DNA of 64,000 nucleotides from positions 1 to 64,000 of the forward strand of contig NZ_BMTO01000013.1 of NCBI RefSeq assembly GCF_014649715.1. Reading direction: 5' to 3'. Both the position numbers and the translations under genes were made by a program. Of this stretch, positions 7,112 to 14,906 are shown one piece after another. The stretch comes from Streptomyces lateritius. GTDB taxonomy: Bacteria; Actinomycetota; Actinomycetes; Streptomycetales; Streptomycetaceae. Each line of letters begins with the position of its first letter. Position 1 is the first letter of the stretch. Below the pieces are notes generated by a model. That model did not search any database and had not been told where the DNA came from. It worked only from the letters and a program-made list of their open reading frames with translations.

Positions 7112-7150
7112 CTTCTCCGTCCCTTCGATAGAAACAGGAGAACCACCAGC

Positions 7151-7876
7151 ATGACCCACCAGACCCTCATCCGGCGAGACGGCCACCGGCCGTTACTGCT
7201 GGACTTGTTCTGCTGCGCCGGCGGCGCAGCCGTGGGCTACCGCCGCGCCGGATTCGACGTCCACGGCGTCGACATCGCCCCCCGCCCCAACTACCCCTTC
7301 CCGATGCACCAGGGCGACGCGTTGGCGTTCCTGGCGGAGCTGATCGCTTCGGGGGAGATCGAGCGGTACGCGTTCGTCCACTCCTCCCCTCCCTGCCAGG
7401 CCGGCTGCGCACTCACGGTCGGCACGAACCGGTCCCAGGGCTGGGGCCGCGCCCACGTCGACCTCGTCTCCGAGACCCGCGCCCTTCTGGAGGCGTCCGG
7501 GCTGCCGTACGTGATCGAGCAGCCCAACGGCCGTGCCGAGATCCGCAAGGATCTGACCCTGTGCGGTGAGATGTTCGGGCTGGGGGTGCTGCGGCACCGG
7601 AACTTCGAGCTCGGCCGCTGGAGCGTCCACAAGCCCGAGCACATCCCTCATCGCGGCCGAGTCCGGGGCTGGAGGCACGGGGAGTTCTTCGACGGACCGT
7701 ACGTCGCCGCGTATGGCAACGGCGGCGGGAAGCCGACCATTTCTGAGCTTCAGGTCGCCATGGGCATTACGTGGACGGAGGTCCGAGAGGAACTGACCGA
7801 GGCCATCCCTCCCGCCTACTCGCAGTGGATCGGGCGGGCGTTCCTCGCCCATGCCCGGCTGGGGGTGGCGGCATGA
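7151..7876 (+). CDS. Orphan DNA cytosine C5-methyltransferase-like protein
   Basis: The 241-residue protein has the SAM-binding motif I as DLFCCAGGAAVGY (about residue 19) and motif IV with the catalytic Pro-Cys as HSSPPCQ (about residue 82). VIEQPNG stands where canonical enzymes have ENV. It is shorter than typical C5 methylases and resembles the small methylases of actinophages and plasmids. No restriction enzyme gene is nearby, so self-protection against host restriction or regulation is more likely than a restriction-modification pair (inference). Its TGA overlaps the next start (ATGA). Confidence 0.8.
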   Translation: MTHQTLIRRDGHRPLLLDLFCCAGGAAVGYRRAGFDVHGVDIAPRPNYPFPMHQGDALAFLAELIASGEIERYAFVHSSPPCQAGCALTVGTNRSQGWGRAHVDLVSETRALLEASGLPYVIEQPNGRAEIRKDLTLCGEMFGLGVLRHRNFELGRWSVHKPEHIPHRGRVRGWRHGEFFDGPYVAAYGNGGGKPTISELQVAMGITWTEVREELTEAIPPAYSQWIGRAFLAHARLGVAA

Positions 7877-8751
7877 CTGCCGTACGCACATACCTCTCCG
7901 TCGCCCTCTCGCTCGCTGCTGCCGGTGTGCCGGTACTGCCCCTGCGGGCGGGGAAGGTCCCGTTCGGCAACTGCTGCTCCTGCGCGAACAACGCGTGCGG
8001 CGGCCGGCCGAACATGAAGACCCCCGGCCTCTGCGCATGCCCCCGGCCGTGTCACGGGTGGGCCGCAGCCACCACCGATTCCGCTGTGCTGTCCTCCGGG
8101 CTGTGGGTGGCCGCGTGGAAGCGGGCTGGTGCCGTGGCATACCACCCGGCAGGTGCCGGGGTGACGGTCGTCGACCTGGACAACGCCGACGCGGTCGCCT
8201 GGGCCCGCGAGAGTCTGCCGTCGACACGGACCGTCTCCACGACACGGGGTGAGCACTGGATCTACCGGGGCACCATGCGCTCCGCCAACCACGTACGACC
8301 CGGCGCCGACGTCAAGTCGTCCATGGCCTACGCCCGGTGGCTCGGCCCCGGCACCGGCACCATGACCGCACTGCCGCCGGCGGTCCTCGCGCTGGTGGAG
8401 AGGGAAGAGACCACCCGCCCCGGCGAGGGGGTGGACTCTTCGTCTCTGACCCGCGCCCGGTGGGACCGGAGCGTGGCCACCGGCTGCCGGCACACCGACG
8501 CCTACGTTCGCACCGGCCTGGAGCGCGGTCTCGCCCGGATCCTGGCCCACCGCGAGACCGGCGCCGGATCGGCCGCGTACGGGGTCGCCCGGTTCCTCGC
8601 CACCCAGCACACCGGGTGCCCCGGCCCCTGCGGCCTGGACGCGATCGGCGAGCAGATCGCCGATGCGGCCATCTCCGTCGGCGTCTCCGCCCACTACGCC
8701 CGCCGAGCCGTCACCAACGGCTTTCACGGAGCCCTGGGGGCTACGGCATGA
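7873..8751 (+). CDS. Bifunctional primase/polymerase (prim-pol) protein
   Basis: The 292-residue protein shows the prim-pol catalytic pattern: DLD (about residues 100-102) and, further on, GEHW (about residue 127) with a following lysine region (GADVKS). A cysteine-rich insert near residues 35-60 (CCSC, CGGR, CAC, CHGW) probably binds zinc. This is the primer-synthesising part of the replication module used by many AICEs in place of RepSA. It overlaps the methyltransferase upstream and a 39-codon frame downstream. Confidence 0.8.
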   Translation: MTAVRTYLSVALSLAAAGVPVLPLRAGKVPFGNCCSCANNACGGRPNMKTPGLCACPRPCHGWAAATTDSAVLSSGLWVAAWKRAGAVAYHPAGAGVTVVDLDNADAVAWARESLPSTRTVSTTRGEHWIYRGTMRSANHVRPGADVKSSMAYARWLGPGTGTMTALPPAVLALVEREETTRPGEGVDSSSLTRARWDRSVATGCRHTDAYVRTGLERGLARILAHRETGAGSAAYGVARFLATQHTGCPGPCGLDAIGEQIADAAISVGVSAHYARRAVTNGFHGALGATA

Positions 8752-8867
8752 GCGCCGCCGAACAGCCCTGGCCCGTACCGACCGTGGGCGCCTCAAAGGT
8801 CGCCGCCCGACAGGGCGTCCTTTCAGCTCTTGGCTCTGACCCGCAGGAAGGCAGGACAGCAGCATGA
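8748..8867 (+). CDS. 39-residue protein coupled between prim-pol and helicase
   Basis: ATG 8748 overlaps the prim-pol stop (ATGA). Its own stop TGA 8865-8867 overlaps the helicase start ATG 8864 (ATGA). The product, starting MSAAEQPWPVPTVGASKVAARQ, is basic-polar with no known motif. Double ATGA coupling argues that it is translated. It may simply maintain coupling or be an accessory replication peptide. Confidence 0.5.
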   Translation: MSAAEQPWPVPTVGASKVAARQGVLSALGSDPQEGRTAA

Positions 8868-10408
8868 CCGCTCAGCCCGAGACGGACCTGTGGGCCGGAT
8901 TCGACCCGCTGACCGCCGAGGACGTGGCCGGACCTGTGTGGGATGAGCCGGTCCCGCTCACCGCCCACCGTGACCTCCCCACCTTCCCCGTGCACGCGTT
9001 GCCCGAGTGGCTGGGCGGGATGGTCGCCGCGGTCGCGGAGGAGACCCAGACACCGGCCGACCTTGCCGGGTGCCTCGCCCTCGCCGTCATCGCCACGGCG
9101 GCCGGCGGCCGGGCCGTGGTCAACATCCGGGGCCGCTGGCGCGAGCCGGTCAACATCTACACCGCGATCGCGCTCGACCCGGGCAACCGCAAGAGCGCGG
9201 TGTTCTCCCTGATGACCGAGCCGCTCATGGCCGTGGAGAAGACGCTTGTGGAACTCTCCGGCCCTGCCCGTGCCGAGGCGGAGACCACGGCCAAGCTCGC
9301 CAAAGCTGCGGCTGACAAGGCGGCGGCCAAGGCGGCCAACGCCGAGCCCGGAATGCGGGACGGGCTGACGGCCGAGGCAGTCGCGCTCGCGCAGGCCGCC
9401 GAGGAGATCAAGGTTCCCTGCAAGCCGCAGCTCGTCGCGGACGACGTCACTCCGGAGAACCTTGCAACGCTCCTGACAGAGCAGGAGGGTCGGATCTCGG
9501 TCCTGTCCCCAGAGGGAGGGATCTTCGACATCATCGCGGGCCGCTACTCCGGCGCCCCGAACATGGAGATCTTCCTCAAAGGACACGCTGGGGACATGGT
9601 CCGCGTTAACCGGCAGGGCCGCGACGCTCAGCACATTGAGCGACCCGCCGTCACGATGGGCTTGGCCGTGCAGCCCGAAGTCCTGGAATCCATCGGGCAG
9701 ATCAAGGGTGCCGACGGACGGGGCTTGCTTGCCCGCTTCCTCTATGCCCAACCTGAATCCCTTGTCGGCCGCCGCAACCTGACCCCGGAACTCATCCCGG
9801 ACGATGTTGCTGCCACCTACACCCATCGTCTCGCCGGACTCGCCATGGCGATGGTGGGATGGACCGACCCGGCCGTTCTCACCCTGACGCCCGAGGCGGA
9901 CGCGGTCATGCTCGCCTACCAGAAGGTCACCGAATCGCGTATCGGGAAAGGTGGCCCGCTCTCCTCCATCGTGAAATGGGCCAGCAAGCGGGACGGAGCC
10001 GTCGGCCGCATTGCAGGACTGCTCCACTTGGCCAGCCACCCGGACAACGGATGGCAGCGCCCCATCGAGGCTGCCACCCTTGCCGCGGCAACGGAGCTGG
10101 GCGACTACTTCACCGCCCATGCCCAGCACGTCTTCGACGCCATGGGAGCCGACCCCGCGCAGGAAGCCGCACACCAGGTTCTCGCCCACCTGCGGGACAC
10201 CCGGTTGACCGGCTTCACCAAACGCGAGCTGTTCCGCCAGCTCTCCCGCGGTGACTTTCCCGCCATGGGCGACCTGGACCCGGCCCTCGCCCTTCTGGAA
10301 GAGCACGGCTGGCTCCGGCAGCAACCCCCGCCCCCGCGCACTGGACGCGGCGGCCGGCCGCCCTCTCCTCGCTACGAGACCCACCCCCGCCTCACTCGCG
10401 GCGCCTGA
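8864..10408 (+). CDS. DUF3987 helicase/primase-associated replication protein
   Basis: The 514-residue protein belongs by its overall pattern to DUF3987: an N-terminal linker with FPVHALPEWLGGMV, a P-loop-like segment DPGNRKSAVF (about residue 105) and later acidic and arginine positions of a RecA-type ATPase. The last ~80 residues look like a winged helix (LTGFTKRELFRQLSRGDF). Partnered with the prim-pol upstream it would unwind and start replication of the excised circle. Its stop codon lies within the first of the TGACAGAAC iterons, so the origin is probably directly downstream. Confidence 0.8.
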   Translation: MTAQPETDLWAGFDPLTAEDVAGPVWDEPVPLTAHRDLPTFPVHALPEWLGGMVAAVAEETQTPADLAGCLALAVIATAAGGRAVVNIRGRWREPVNIYTAIALDPGNRKSAVFSLMTEPLMAVEKTLVELSGPARAEAETTAKLAKAAADKAAAKAANAEPGMRDGLTAEAVALAQAAEEIKVPCKPQLVADDVTPENLATLLTEQEGRISVLSPEGGIFDIIAGRYSGAPNMEIFLKGHAGDMVRVNRQGRDAQHIERPAVTMGLAVQPEVLESIGQIKGADGRGLLARFLYAQPESLVGRRNLTPELIPDDVAATYTHRLAGLAMAMVGWTDPAVLTLTPEADAVMLAYQKVTESRIGKGGPLSSIVKWASKRDGAVGRIAGLLHLASHPDNGWQRPIEAATLAAATELGDYFTAHAQHVFDAMGADPAQEAAHQVLAHLRDTRLTGFTKRELFRQLSRGDFPAMGDLDPALALLEEHGWLRQQPPPPRTGRGGRPPSPRYETHPRLTRGA

Positions 10409-10662
10409 CAGAACTCTGGCCGGACTGACACAACTGACAGAACCCCTGAACCGGGCCACTGACCTGCGTAAACAGCCGATACGGCTGCCGTGACGAAACC
10501 TCCGGAAACTCTGACAGAACCCAAGGCAGCCCTGAGAGCCGGTGGTGACGGAACCCTGTCGACAGAGGTTCTGTCGGAGTTTTCGCGAGTTTTGTCACGC
10601 CCGCTTCCCAGGCAGAAACCGCAGGTCAGCGGCCCGAATGCTCGGTTCTGTCAGTTCTGTCA
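10406..10662. repeat. TGACAGAAC iteron array (candidate replication origin)
   Basis: Forward copies: TGACAGAAC at 10406, 10435 and 10512, and one-mismatch forms at 10426 (TGACACAAC), 10491 (TGACGAAAC) and 10546 (TGACGGAAC). Reverse copies: GTTCTGTCA at 10645 and 10654, GTTCTGTCG at 10568, GTTTTGTCA at 10589. The two blocks face each other around about 10,560. The array fills the only long gap of the replication region (10409-10713). Iterons beside a replication gene are the classical form of a plasmid origin. Binding of an autoregulating Xis or repressor is an alternative. Confidence 0.6.
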
Positions 10663-10713
10663 GCGAATCCGGCCCGTGAGCCACGAAACCCACGCAGAGA
10701 AGGAGGCCCGGCC

Positions 10714-10905
10714 GTGACCGAGGCGCGAGACCCCTTGCTGAGCATTCCGCAAGTGCTTGCCGAGATCGATGTCCCCCGAGCGACGTTCTACCGCTGGCGT
10801 CAGCTCCGGAAGGGCCCCAAAGCCATCAAACTCCCGAACGGCACAGTCCGCATCCGCCGCTCCGAGCTGGAGCGCTGGATCGAGACACTGGAGGAAGCCG
10901 CGTGA
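10714..10905 (+). CDS. xis: Excisionase (Xis), small MerR-type helix-turn-helix protein
   Basis: The 63-residue protein from GTG 10714, after GAAGGAGG, reads LLSIPQVLAEIDVPRATFYRWRQLRKGPKAIKLPNGTVRIR in its core (continuous stretch split by function: HTH at residues 8-30, wing after). This is the layout of AICE excisionases. It bends DNA at the attachment site and directs Int toward excision. It overlaps int by 4 bp (GTGA), so xis-int is an operon. The iteron array upstream holds its promoter region. Confidence 0.85.
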   Translation: MTEARDPLLSIPQVLAEIDVPRATFYRWRQLRKGPKAIKLPNGTVRIRRSELERWIETLEEAA

Positions 10906-12368
10906 CCCACCGCAAGACCAGCACGGCGACGGGCGCCCGCAACAGCGGGCGCCCGTCGCCGTCGGAGGCTCTGACCCTCTCCACAGACGTACGGGTGTGG
11001 AAGGTCAACCAGGTGCGGAGCAAGAAGGCTCCGTACCAGATCCGTTGGACAGTAGCGGGAAAGGTGAAGGCCACCAGCTTCGCCACCGTGGCCCTCGCCG
11101 AGAGTCGCCGTTCAGAGCTGTGGCAAGCGATGCGCAAGGGCGAGGCGTTCGACGTCGAATCCGGTCTGCCGGAGTCCGAACTTCGCGCGGCTGCCGCCAA
11201 GGCGAACGAGAAGCCCGATCCCTCGTGGTGGGACTTCAGTCGTGAGTACATGGCGAGCCGGTGGCGCACGGCAGCCGCCAAAACTCGTGAGGGGCTGGCC
11301 GACAGCCTGGCCACGGTGGCGATCGCGATGATGGAGGAAGGGAAGAAGGCGCCCACGCCGGAAGAGGTGCGCCTCGCGATGCGGTGGGCCGTCGTACCGG
11401 CACACGATGGCGAGGAACCGCCGCCGGATCTCGCGCCGGCCTGTACGTGGCTCCGAACTCGATCGTTGGCCCTGTCGGCTCTCGCCGATCCCAAGGTGGT
11501 CCGGGACGTTCAGTACCGGCTCTCGTTCAAGCTGGACGACACCCCGGCAGCGGGTGAGACCTACAAGCGCCGTCGCCGTGGCTTCAACACGGCCATGGAG
11601 TACGCCATCGAGTGCGGGTACTTGGAGGAGAACCCGCTCCTGGGAGTGAAGCGCGCGGGGTCCACCAAGGGTGATGTGGTGGATCCCCGGGTCCTGGTCA
11701 ACGCAGTCCAGGGCGAGCAGCTCCTCACGGCCGTCTCGTACGTGGGGTCCGTCCACCGGAACCGCGGGCGTCGACTCGTCGCCTTCTTCGCCTGCCAGCT
11801 GTATGCGGCGATGCGGCCGGCCGAGGCGGTGGGGCTACGGAAGAAGGACTGCTACCTGCCTGAGAAGGGGTGGGGGACGCTCACCCTCAGGGAGACCCGG
11901 CCGGTGTCCGGCAAGCGGTGGACGGACTCGGGGCAGCGCCATGACAAGCGTGGGCTCAAGTCCCGGGCGCCCAGGGCGGATCGCCCCGTCCCGATTCCTC
12001 CGATGCTGGTGGCCATGCTCCGGGCGCACATAGCGGAGTTCGGCCCGGCGAAGGACGGCCGGCTCTTCGCCAACGAGCGCGGCGCCGTCCTTGGGACGTC
12101 CAGCTACTGGAGGGTCTGGCAGGAGGCTCGGCCGATTGCCCTCCCGCCAGAGAAGGTGGATTCCCCGCTCGCCCACCGGCCGTACGACCTGCGGCACACC
12201 TGCATCACGAACTGGCTGAACGCAGGGGTCCCCGTCGCCGAAGTGGCCCGTCGCGCGGGCAACTCGCCCGAAGTCATCCACCGCCGCTACGAGGGCTGCA
12301 TCGACGGCCATGAGGAGTTGAACAACAAGAAGATCGAGGAAGCGATGGGGTGGGGGAGCGAGGCATAG
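10902..12368 (+). CDS. int: Tyrosine site-specific integrase
   Basis: The 488-residue protein has a SAM-like core-binding region (about 90-260) and a catalytic domain with Arg305 (AAMRPAEA), the YDLRHT box with Arg431, and the nucleophile Tyr463 in HRRYEG. GTG 10902 overlaps the xis stop. It lies about 550 bp from the tRNA-Arg gene and should recombine the tRNA 3' end with attP. All catalytic residues except the first His of HxxR (here Tyr, common in actinobacterial integrases) are present, so the enzyme looks intact. Confidence 0.92.
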   Translation: MTHRKTSTATGARNSGRPSPSEALTLSTDVRVWKVNQVRSKKAPYQIRWTVAGKVKATSFATVALAESRRSELWQAMRKGEAFDVESGLPESELRAAAAKANEKPDPSWWDFSREYMASRWRTAAAKTREGLADSLATVAIAMMEEGKKAPTPEEVRLAMRWAVVPAHDGEEPPPDLAPACTWLRTRSLALSALADPKVVRDVQYRLSFKLDDTPAAGETYKRRRRGFNTAMEYAIECGYLEENPLLGVKRAGSTKGDVVDPRVLVNAVQGEQLLTAVSYVGSVHRNRGRRLVAFFACQLYAAMRPAEAVGLRKKDCYLPEKGWGTLTLRETRPVSGKRWTDSGQRHDKRGLKSRAPRADRPVPIPPMLVAMLRAHIAEFGPAKDGRLFANERGAVLGTSSYWRVWQEARPIALPPEKVDSPLAHRPYDLRHTCITNWLNAGVPVAEVARRAGNSPEVIHRRYEGCIDGHEELNNKKIEEAMGWGSEA

Positions 12369-12413
12369 GTAGCTTGGTGAGCCGAGGCTGCTATCGCACC
12401 CCGACCTTGGCGG

Positions 12414-12596
12414 CTAATGCGAAGGATCGCCGCCTTCTTCGCTCTCCGGTCGGGCGTTGCGGTACTGCTTGAGGCACCAGCCGCAAACCGCAACGAGAAG
12501 GCTAGCGGCAAGGCTGCCGAGGAATTCGGGCAGAGCGTCACGCAGGATCTGGAGCAAGGGCTCGCCGACACACCATGGGCCCCAACCGTGTGTCAT
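12414..12596 (-). CDS. Possible small membrane protein between int and tRNA-Arg
   Basis: A minus-strand frame of 60 codons (ATG 12596, TAG 12414-12416) encodes a peptide with one convincing transmembrane helix (FLGSLAASLLVAVCGWCLKQ) and a charged tail. It is convergent with int. No clear ribosome-binding site or family. The remainder of 12369-12827 shows only two ACTCACTCG direct repeats (12785 and 12795), which could be integrase arm sites. Confidence 0.4.
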   Translation of the reverse strand: MTHGWGPWCVGEPLLQILRDALPEFLGSLAASLLVAVCGWCLKQYRNARPESEEGGDPSH

Positions 12597-12827
12597 CCCT
12601 TTCAGTCAGGCGCTTGCGGAGGAGTGCTGGAGCGTCCAGGGGCGCGGACGCCGCTCGCTCCCTCTCCATGAGCCAGCACTGCCCGGCATCGAGGTGATCA
12701 GCCTCAAGCCTGACTGGGCAGGAACCAGTGTGCCGTGCCACGGTCCGCATCGAGGCCGTTTCTACAGGAACCCGCACCCTGGAAACTCACTCGCCACTCA
12801 CTCGGGATCAGTGACAGCCAACGACAA

Positions 12828-12860
12828 AGAGCCGGACCCAGTGGGACTGGGTCCGGCTCT
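12828..12860 (-). terminator. Terminator of the tRNA-Arg transcript
   Basis: A perfect 15-bp stem (AGAGCCGGACCCAGT 12828-12842 with 12846-12860) has a 3-nt loop. Read on the minus strand it is followed by TTTGTCGTT, which fits termination of the minus-strand tRNA transcript 55 bp beyond its 3' end. Confidence 0.75.
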
Positions 12861-12914
12861 CGATGTCTGGCACATCCGCAGGTCAGCGGGTTGATCACGC
12901 TGGTCCGGCTTCTG

Positions 12915-12986
12915 TGCCCCCGGCAGGATTCGAACCTGCGCACACGGCTCCGGAGGCCGTTGCTCTATCCCCTGAGCTACGGGGGC
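12915..12986 (-). tRNA. tRNA-Arg (anticodon CCG)
   Basis: The minus strand folds into a full cloverleaf. The acceptor is GCCCCCG/CGGGGGC, the D-arm lies in AGCTCAGGGGATAGAGC, and the anticodon stem-loop is ACGGC-CTCCGGA-GCCGT with CCG in the loop. The T-arm has GTTCGAATC, and A is the discriminator with no encoded CCA. It reads codon CGG. Its 3' end points to the integrase, marking it as the attachment site of the element. Confidence 0.95.
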
Positions 12987-13145
12987 GTCCGCCGCGTTCG
13001 GCGGCGACGGGTAGAACCCTACCAGCATCCGGGGCGTGGCTGTGAACAGGTATTTCCGTCGCGTCACCGGGGGCTCGTTCGCCCTCGCGGGTCCGAAGTG
13101 GGCAAAACCCGGACGCAGCCACTTCCCGCGACCTACTCTCGTCGT

Positions 13146-13628
13146 GTGTCAGGCGTGTCCGGCCGCGTGCTCGTTGTCGATGACAACCGAGTGATCCGGC
13201 AGTTGATCAGGGTCAATCTCGAGCTGGAGGGCTTCGAGGTCGTGACCGCGGCCGATGGTGCCGAGTGTCTGGATGTCGTCCATCAGGTCTGTCCTGATGT
13301 CGTCACCCTCGATGTCGTCATGCCCCGGCTCGACGGGTTGAAGACCGCGGAGCGGTTGCGGACCGATCCGCGGACCAGGCATGTGCCCGTGGCGATCGTC
13401 AGTGCCTGTACCCCGTACGAGGTGGACGGCGGCGTCGCCACCGGGGTCGACGCGTTTCTGGCCAAGCCCTTCGAGCCCGCCGATCTCGTTCGCGTCGTGC
13501 GGCAGCTCATGCATCGGGACGGGCGGGAGCGCGGCGAGCGGCGCGACGGACAGGAGGGGCCGTCTTCCGTCGACGGCGGGAGCAGACACGGGGCCGGGTG
13601 GGCCGGAAGCCCCAGAGGGGCCCATTAG
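13146..13628 (+). CDS. Stand-alone receiver (CheY-like) response regulator
   Basis: The 160-residue protein is a single receiver domain (RVLVVDDNRVIRQLI, then LDVVMPRLDG carrying the phospho-acceptor Asp, and a conserved Lys in LAKPFEP). A low-complexity Gly/Arg tail of about 35 residues follows. No output domain and no adjacent kinase are present. GTG 13146 lies 6 bp after a TACTCT that could be a -10 element, so translation may be leaderless; GTG 13155 is an alternative start. The signal is unknown. Confidence 0.75.
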   Translation: MSGVSGRVLVVDDNRVIRQLIRVNLELEGFEVVTAADGAECLDVVHQVCPDVVTLDVVMPRLDGLKTAERLRTDPRTRHVPVAIVSACTPYEVDGGVATGVDAFLAKPFEPADLVRVVRQLMHRDGRERGERRDGQEGPSSVDGGSRHGAGWAGSPRGAH

Positions 13629-13837
13629 CGGGCCCCACGAGCGGGTTCCATGAGCCGGGCCCGCGAGTGGTTCCCGCCGGTGGGTTCCGTCAGTGGTTCG
13701 CGCGCCCCTGCGCCCGCCCGTCACCGCCCCGCCCCCGGCCCGCCCGTCACCGCCCCGCCCCCGGCCCCAGCCCGCCGAGTGACCGCATCGCGAAACCGGT
13801 TCGCGTACCCACCCCCCTTCTCCCATACGCTTGTCCC

Positions 13838-14893
13838 GTGACCCCCGCGGACCTCTCCCTCACCGTGCTGCACGCCGTGCGCAGCGCGGTCGACGACGGT
13901 GCGCTCGTGCTACCGAGCGAGGACGTGCCCCGGAAGGTCAAGGTCGAGCGGCCGCGGCCCGGGGGACACGGGGACTACGCCAGTGGAGTCGCGCTCTCCC
14001 TCGCCCGGGCCGCCGGGCGCGGGCCGCTCGATGTCGCCGAGGTCCTGCGGGAGCGGCTCCGCCTCAGTCCCGGGATCGCCGCCGTCGACATCTCCGGGCC
14101 CGGCTTCCTCAACTTCACCCTCCGCGACGACGCCCAGCGGAAGCTCGTACGCCACATCCTCGCGAGCGGGCTCAGGTACGGGTGGGGGGCGCCGACCGGG
14201 GAGCGGGAGCAGCCCTGCTACCGCGCCGACGTCCGGGCCGCCGTCACCGCCGACGCGCTGCGGCGGATCCTCGTCTCGCAGGGCGCGCTCGTCCGTACCG
14301 GCTGCGAGGACGCCGCCGATCCCGACTGGGCCCTGCTCGGGGTACGGATCGAGGCCCAGGGCAGCCGCGGACACCTGCCCACCGACATCGCCCCCCTGCC
14401 CGCCCCGTACACCGCGCGGGAGCTGCTGCGGCGCCTCGGGGCCGACGCCGCCCGCTGGGGGCTCCTCTCCGCCGCCGCGCAAGACCAGCCCCGCCTCGGC
14501 GACGAGCTCCTCCACCAGCACGAGGGCAACCCCCTCTTCCGTGTCCGGTACGCCCACTCCCGTGCCCGGGCCCTCCTCCGTAACGCCGAGCAGATGGGGT
14601 TCGACAGCGCGGCCGAGCGACACGTCGAGGACGGGCAGGCCCTCGCCGGCCTCCTCGGCGACCACCCCCTCGTCCTCGCCTCCGCCGCCCGCCTCCGCGC
14701 CCCCGACCGGGTCGCCCGGCACCTCGAGGCCATCGCCGACGCGCTGCTCGACTTCCAGCACACCGTCCTGCCCCTCGGCGACGAGAAACCCTCGGCCGCC
14801 CACCGGTCCCGGCTCGCGCTCGCCGAAGCCGCCGGGACGGTGCTCGCCGGTGGCCTCTCCCTGCTCGGCATCAGCGCACCCGATCAGATGTGA
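13838..14893 (+). CDS. nrtL: ArgS-related anticodon-binding protein NrtL
   Basis: The 351-residue protein has an N-terminal region like the ArgRS additional domain (about 1-110: SGPGFLNFTL is the ArgRS-type end). A short remnant with no HIGH or KMSKS motif stands where the catalytic core should be, and the C-terminal ~130 residues are an intact DALR anticodon-binding domain (VRYAHSRARALLRNA). It cannot aminoacylate tRNA. It stands directly upstream of lysA, the position of argS in corynebacteria, and close to a tRNA-Arg gene. It probably binds tRNA or is a relic kept for an unknown role. Confidence 0.8.
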   Translation: MTPADLSLTVLHAVRSAVDDGALVLPSEDVPRKVKVERPRPGGHGDYASGVALSLARAAGRGPLDVAEVLRERLRLSPGIAAVDISGPGFLNFTLRDDAQRKLVRHILASGLRYGWGAPTGEREQPCYRADVRAAVTADALRRILVSQGALVRTGCEDAADPDWALLGVRIEAQGSRGHLPTDIAPLPAPYTARELLRRLGADAARWGLLSAAAQDQPRLGDELLHQHEGNPLFRVRYAHSRARALLRNAEQMGFDSAAERHVEDGQALAGLLGDHPLVLASAARLRAPDRVARHLEAIADALLDFQHTVLPLGDEKPSAAHRSRLALAEAAGTVLAGGLSLLGISAPDQM

Positions 14894-14906
14894 AAGAGCT
14901 GTAGAC

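Noticed and set aside
10490..10717. A 75-codon plus frame (GTG 10490) overlapping the xis start
   Set aside because: It has no clear ribosome-binding site, no recognisable motif, and its sequence is dominated by the TGACAGAAC iterons. Kept as a non-coding repeat region, though the 4-bp overlap with xis leaves some doubt.
12704..12943. Minus-strand open frame across the tRNA-Arg 3' end
   Set aside because: It overlaps the tRNA and its terminator; coding potential comes from the hairpin and tRNA sequence.
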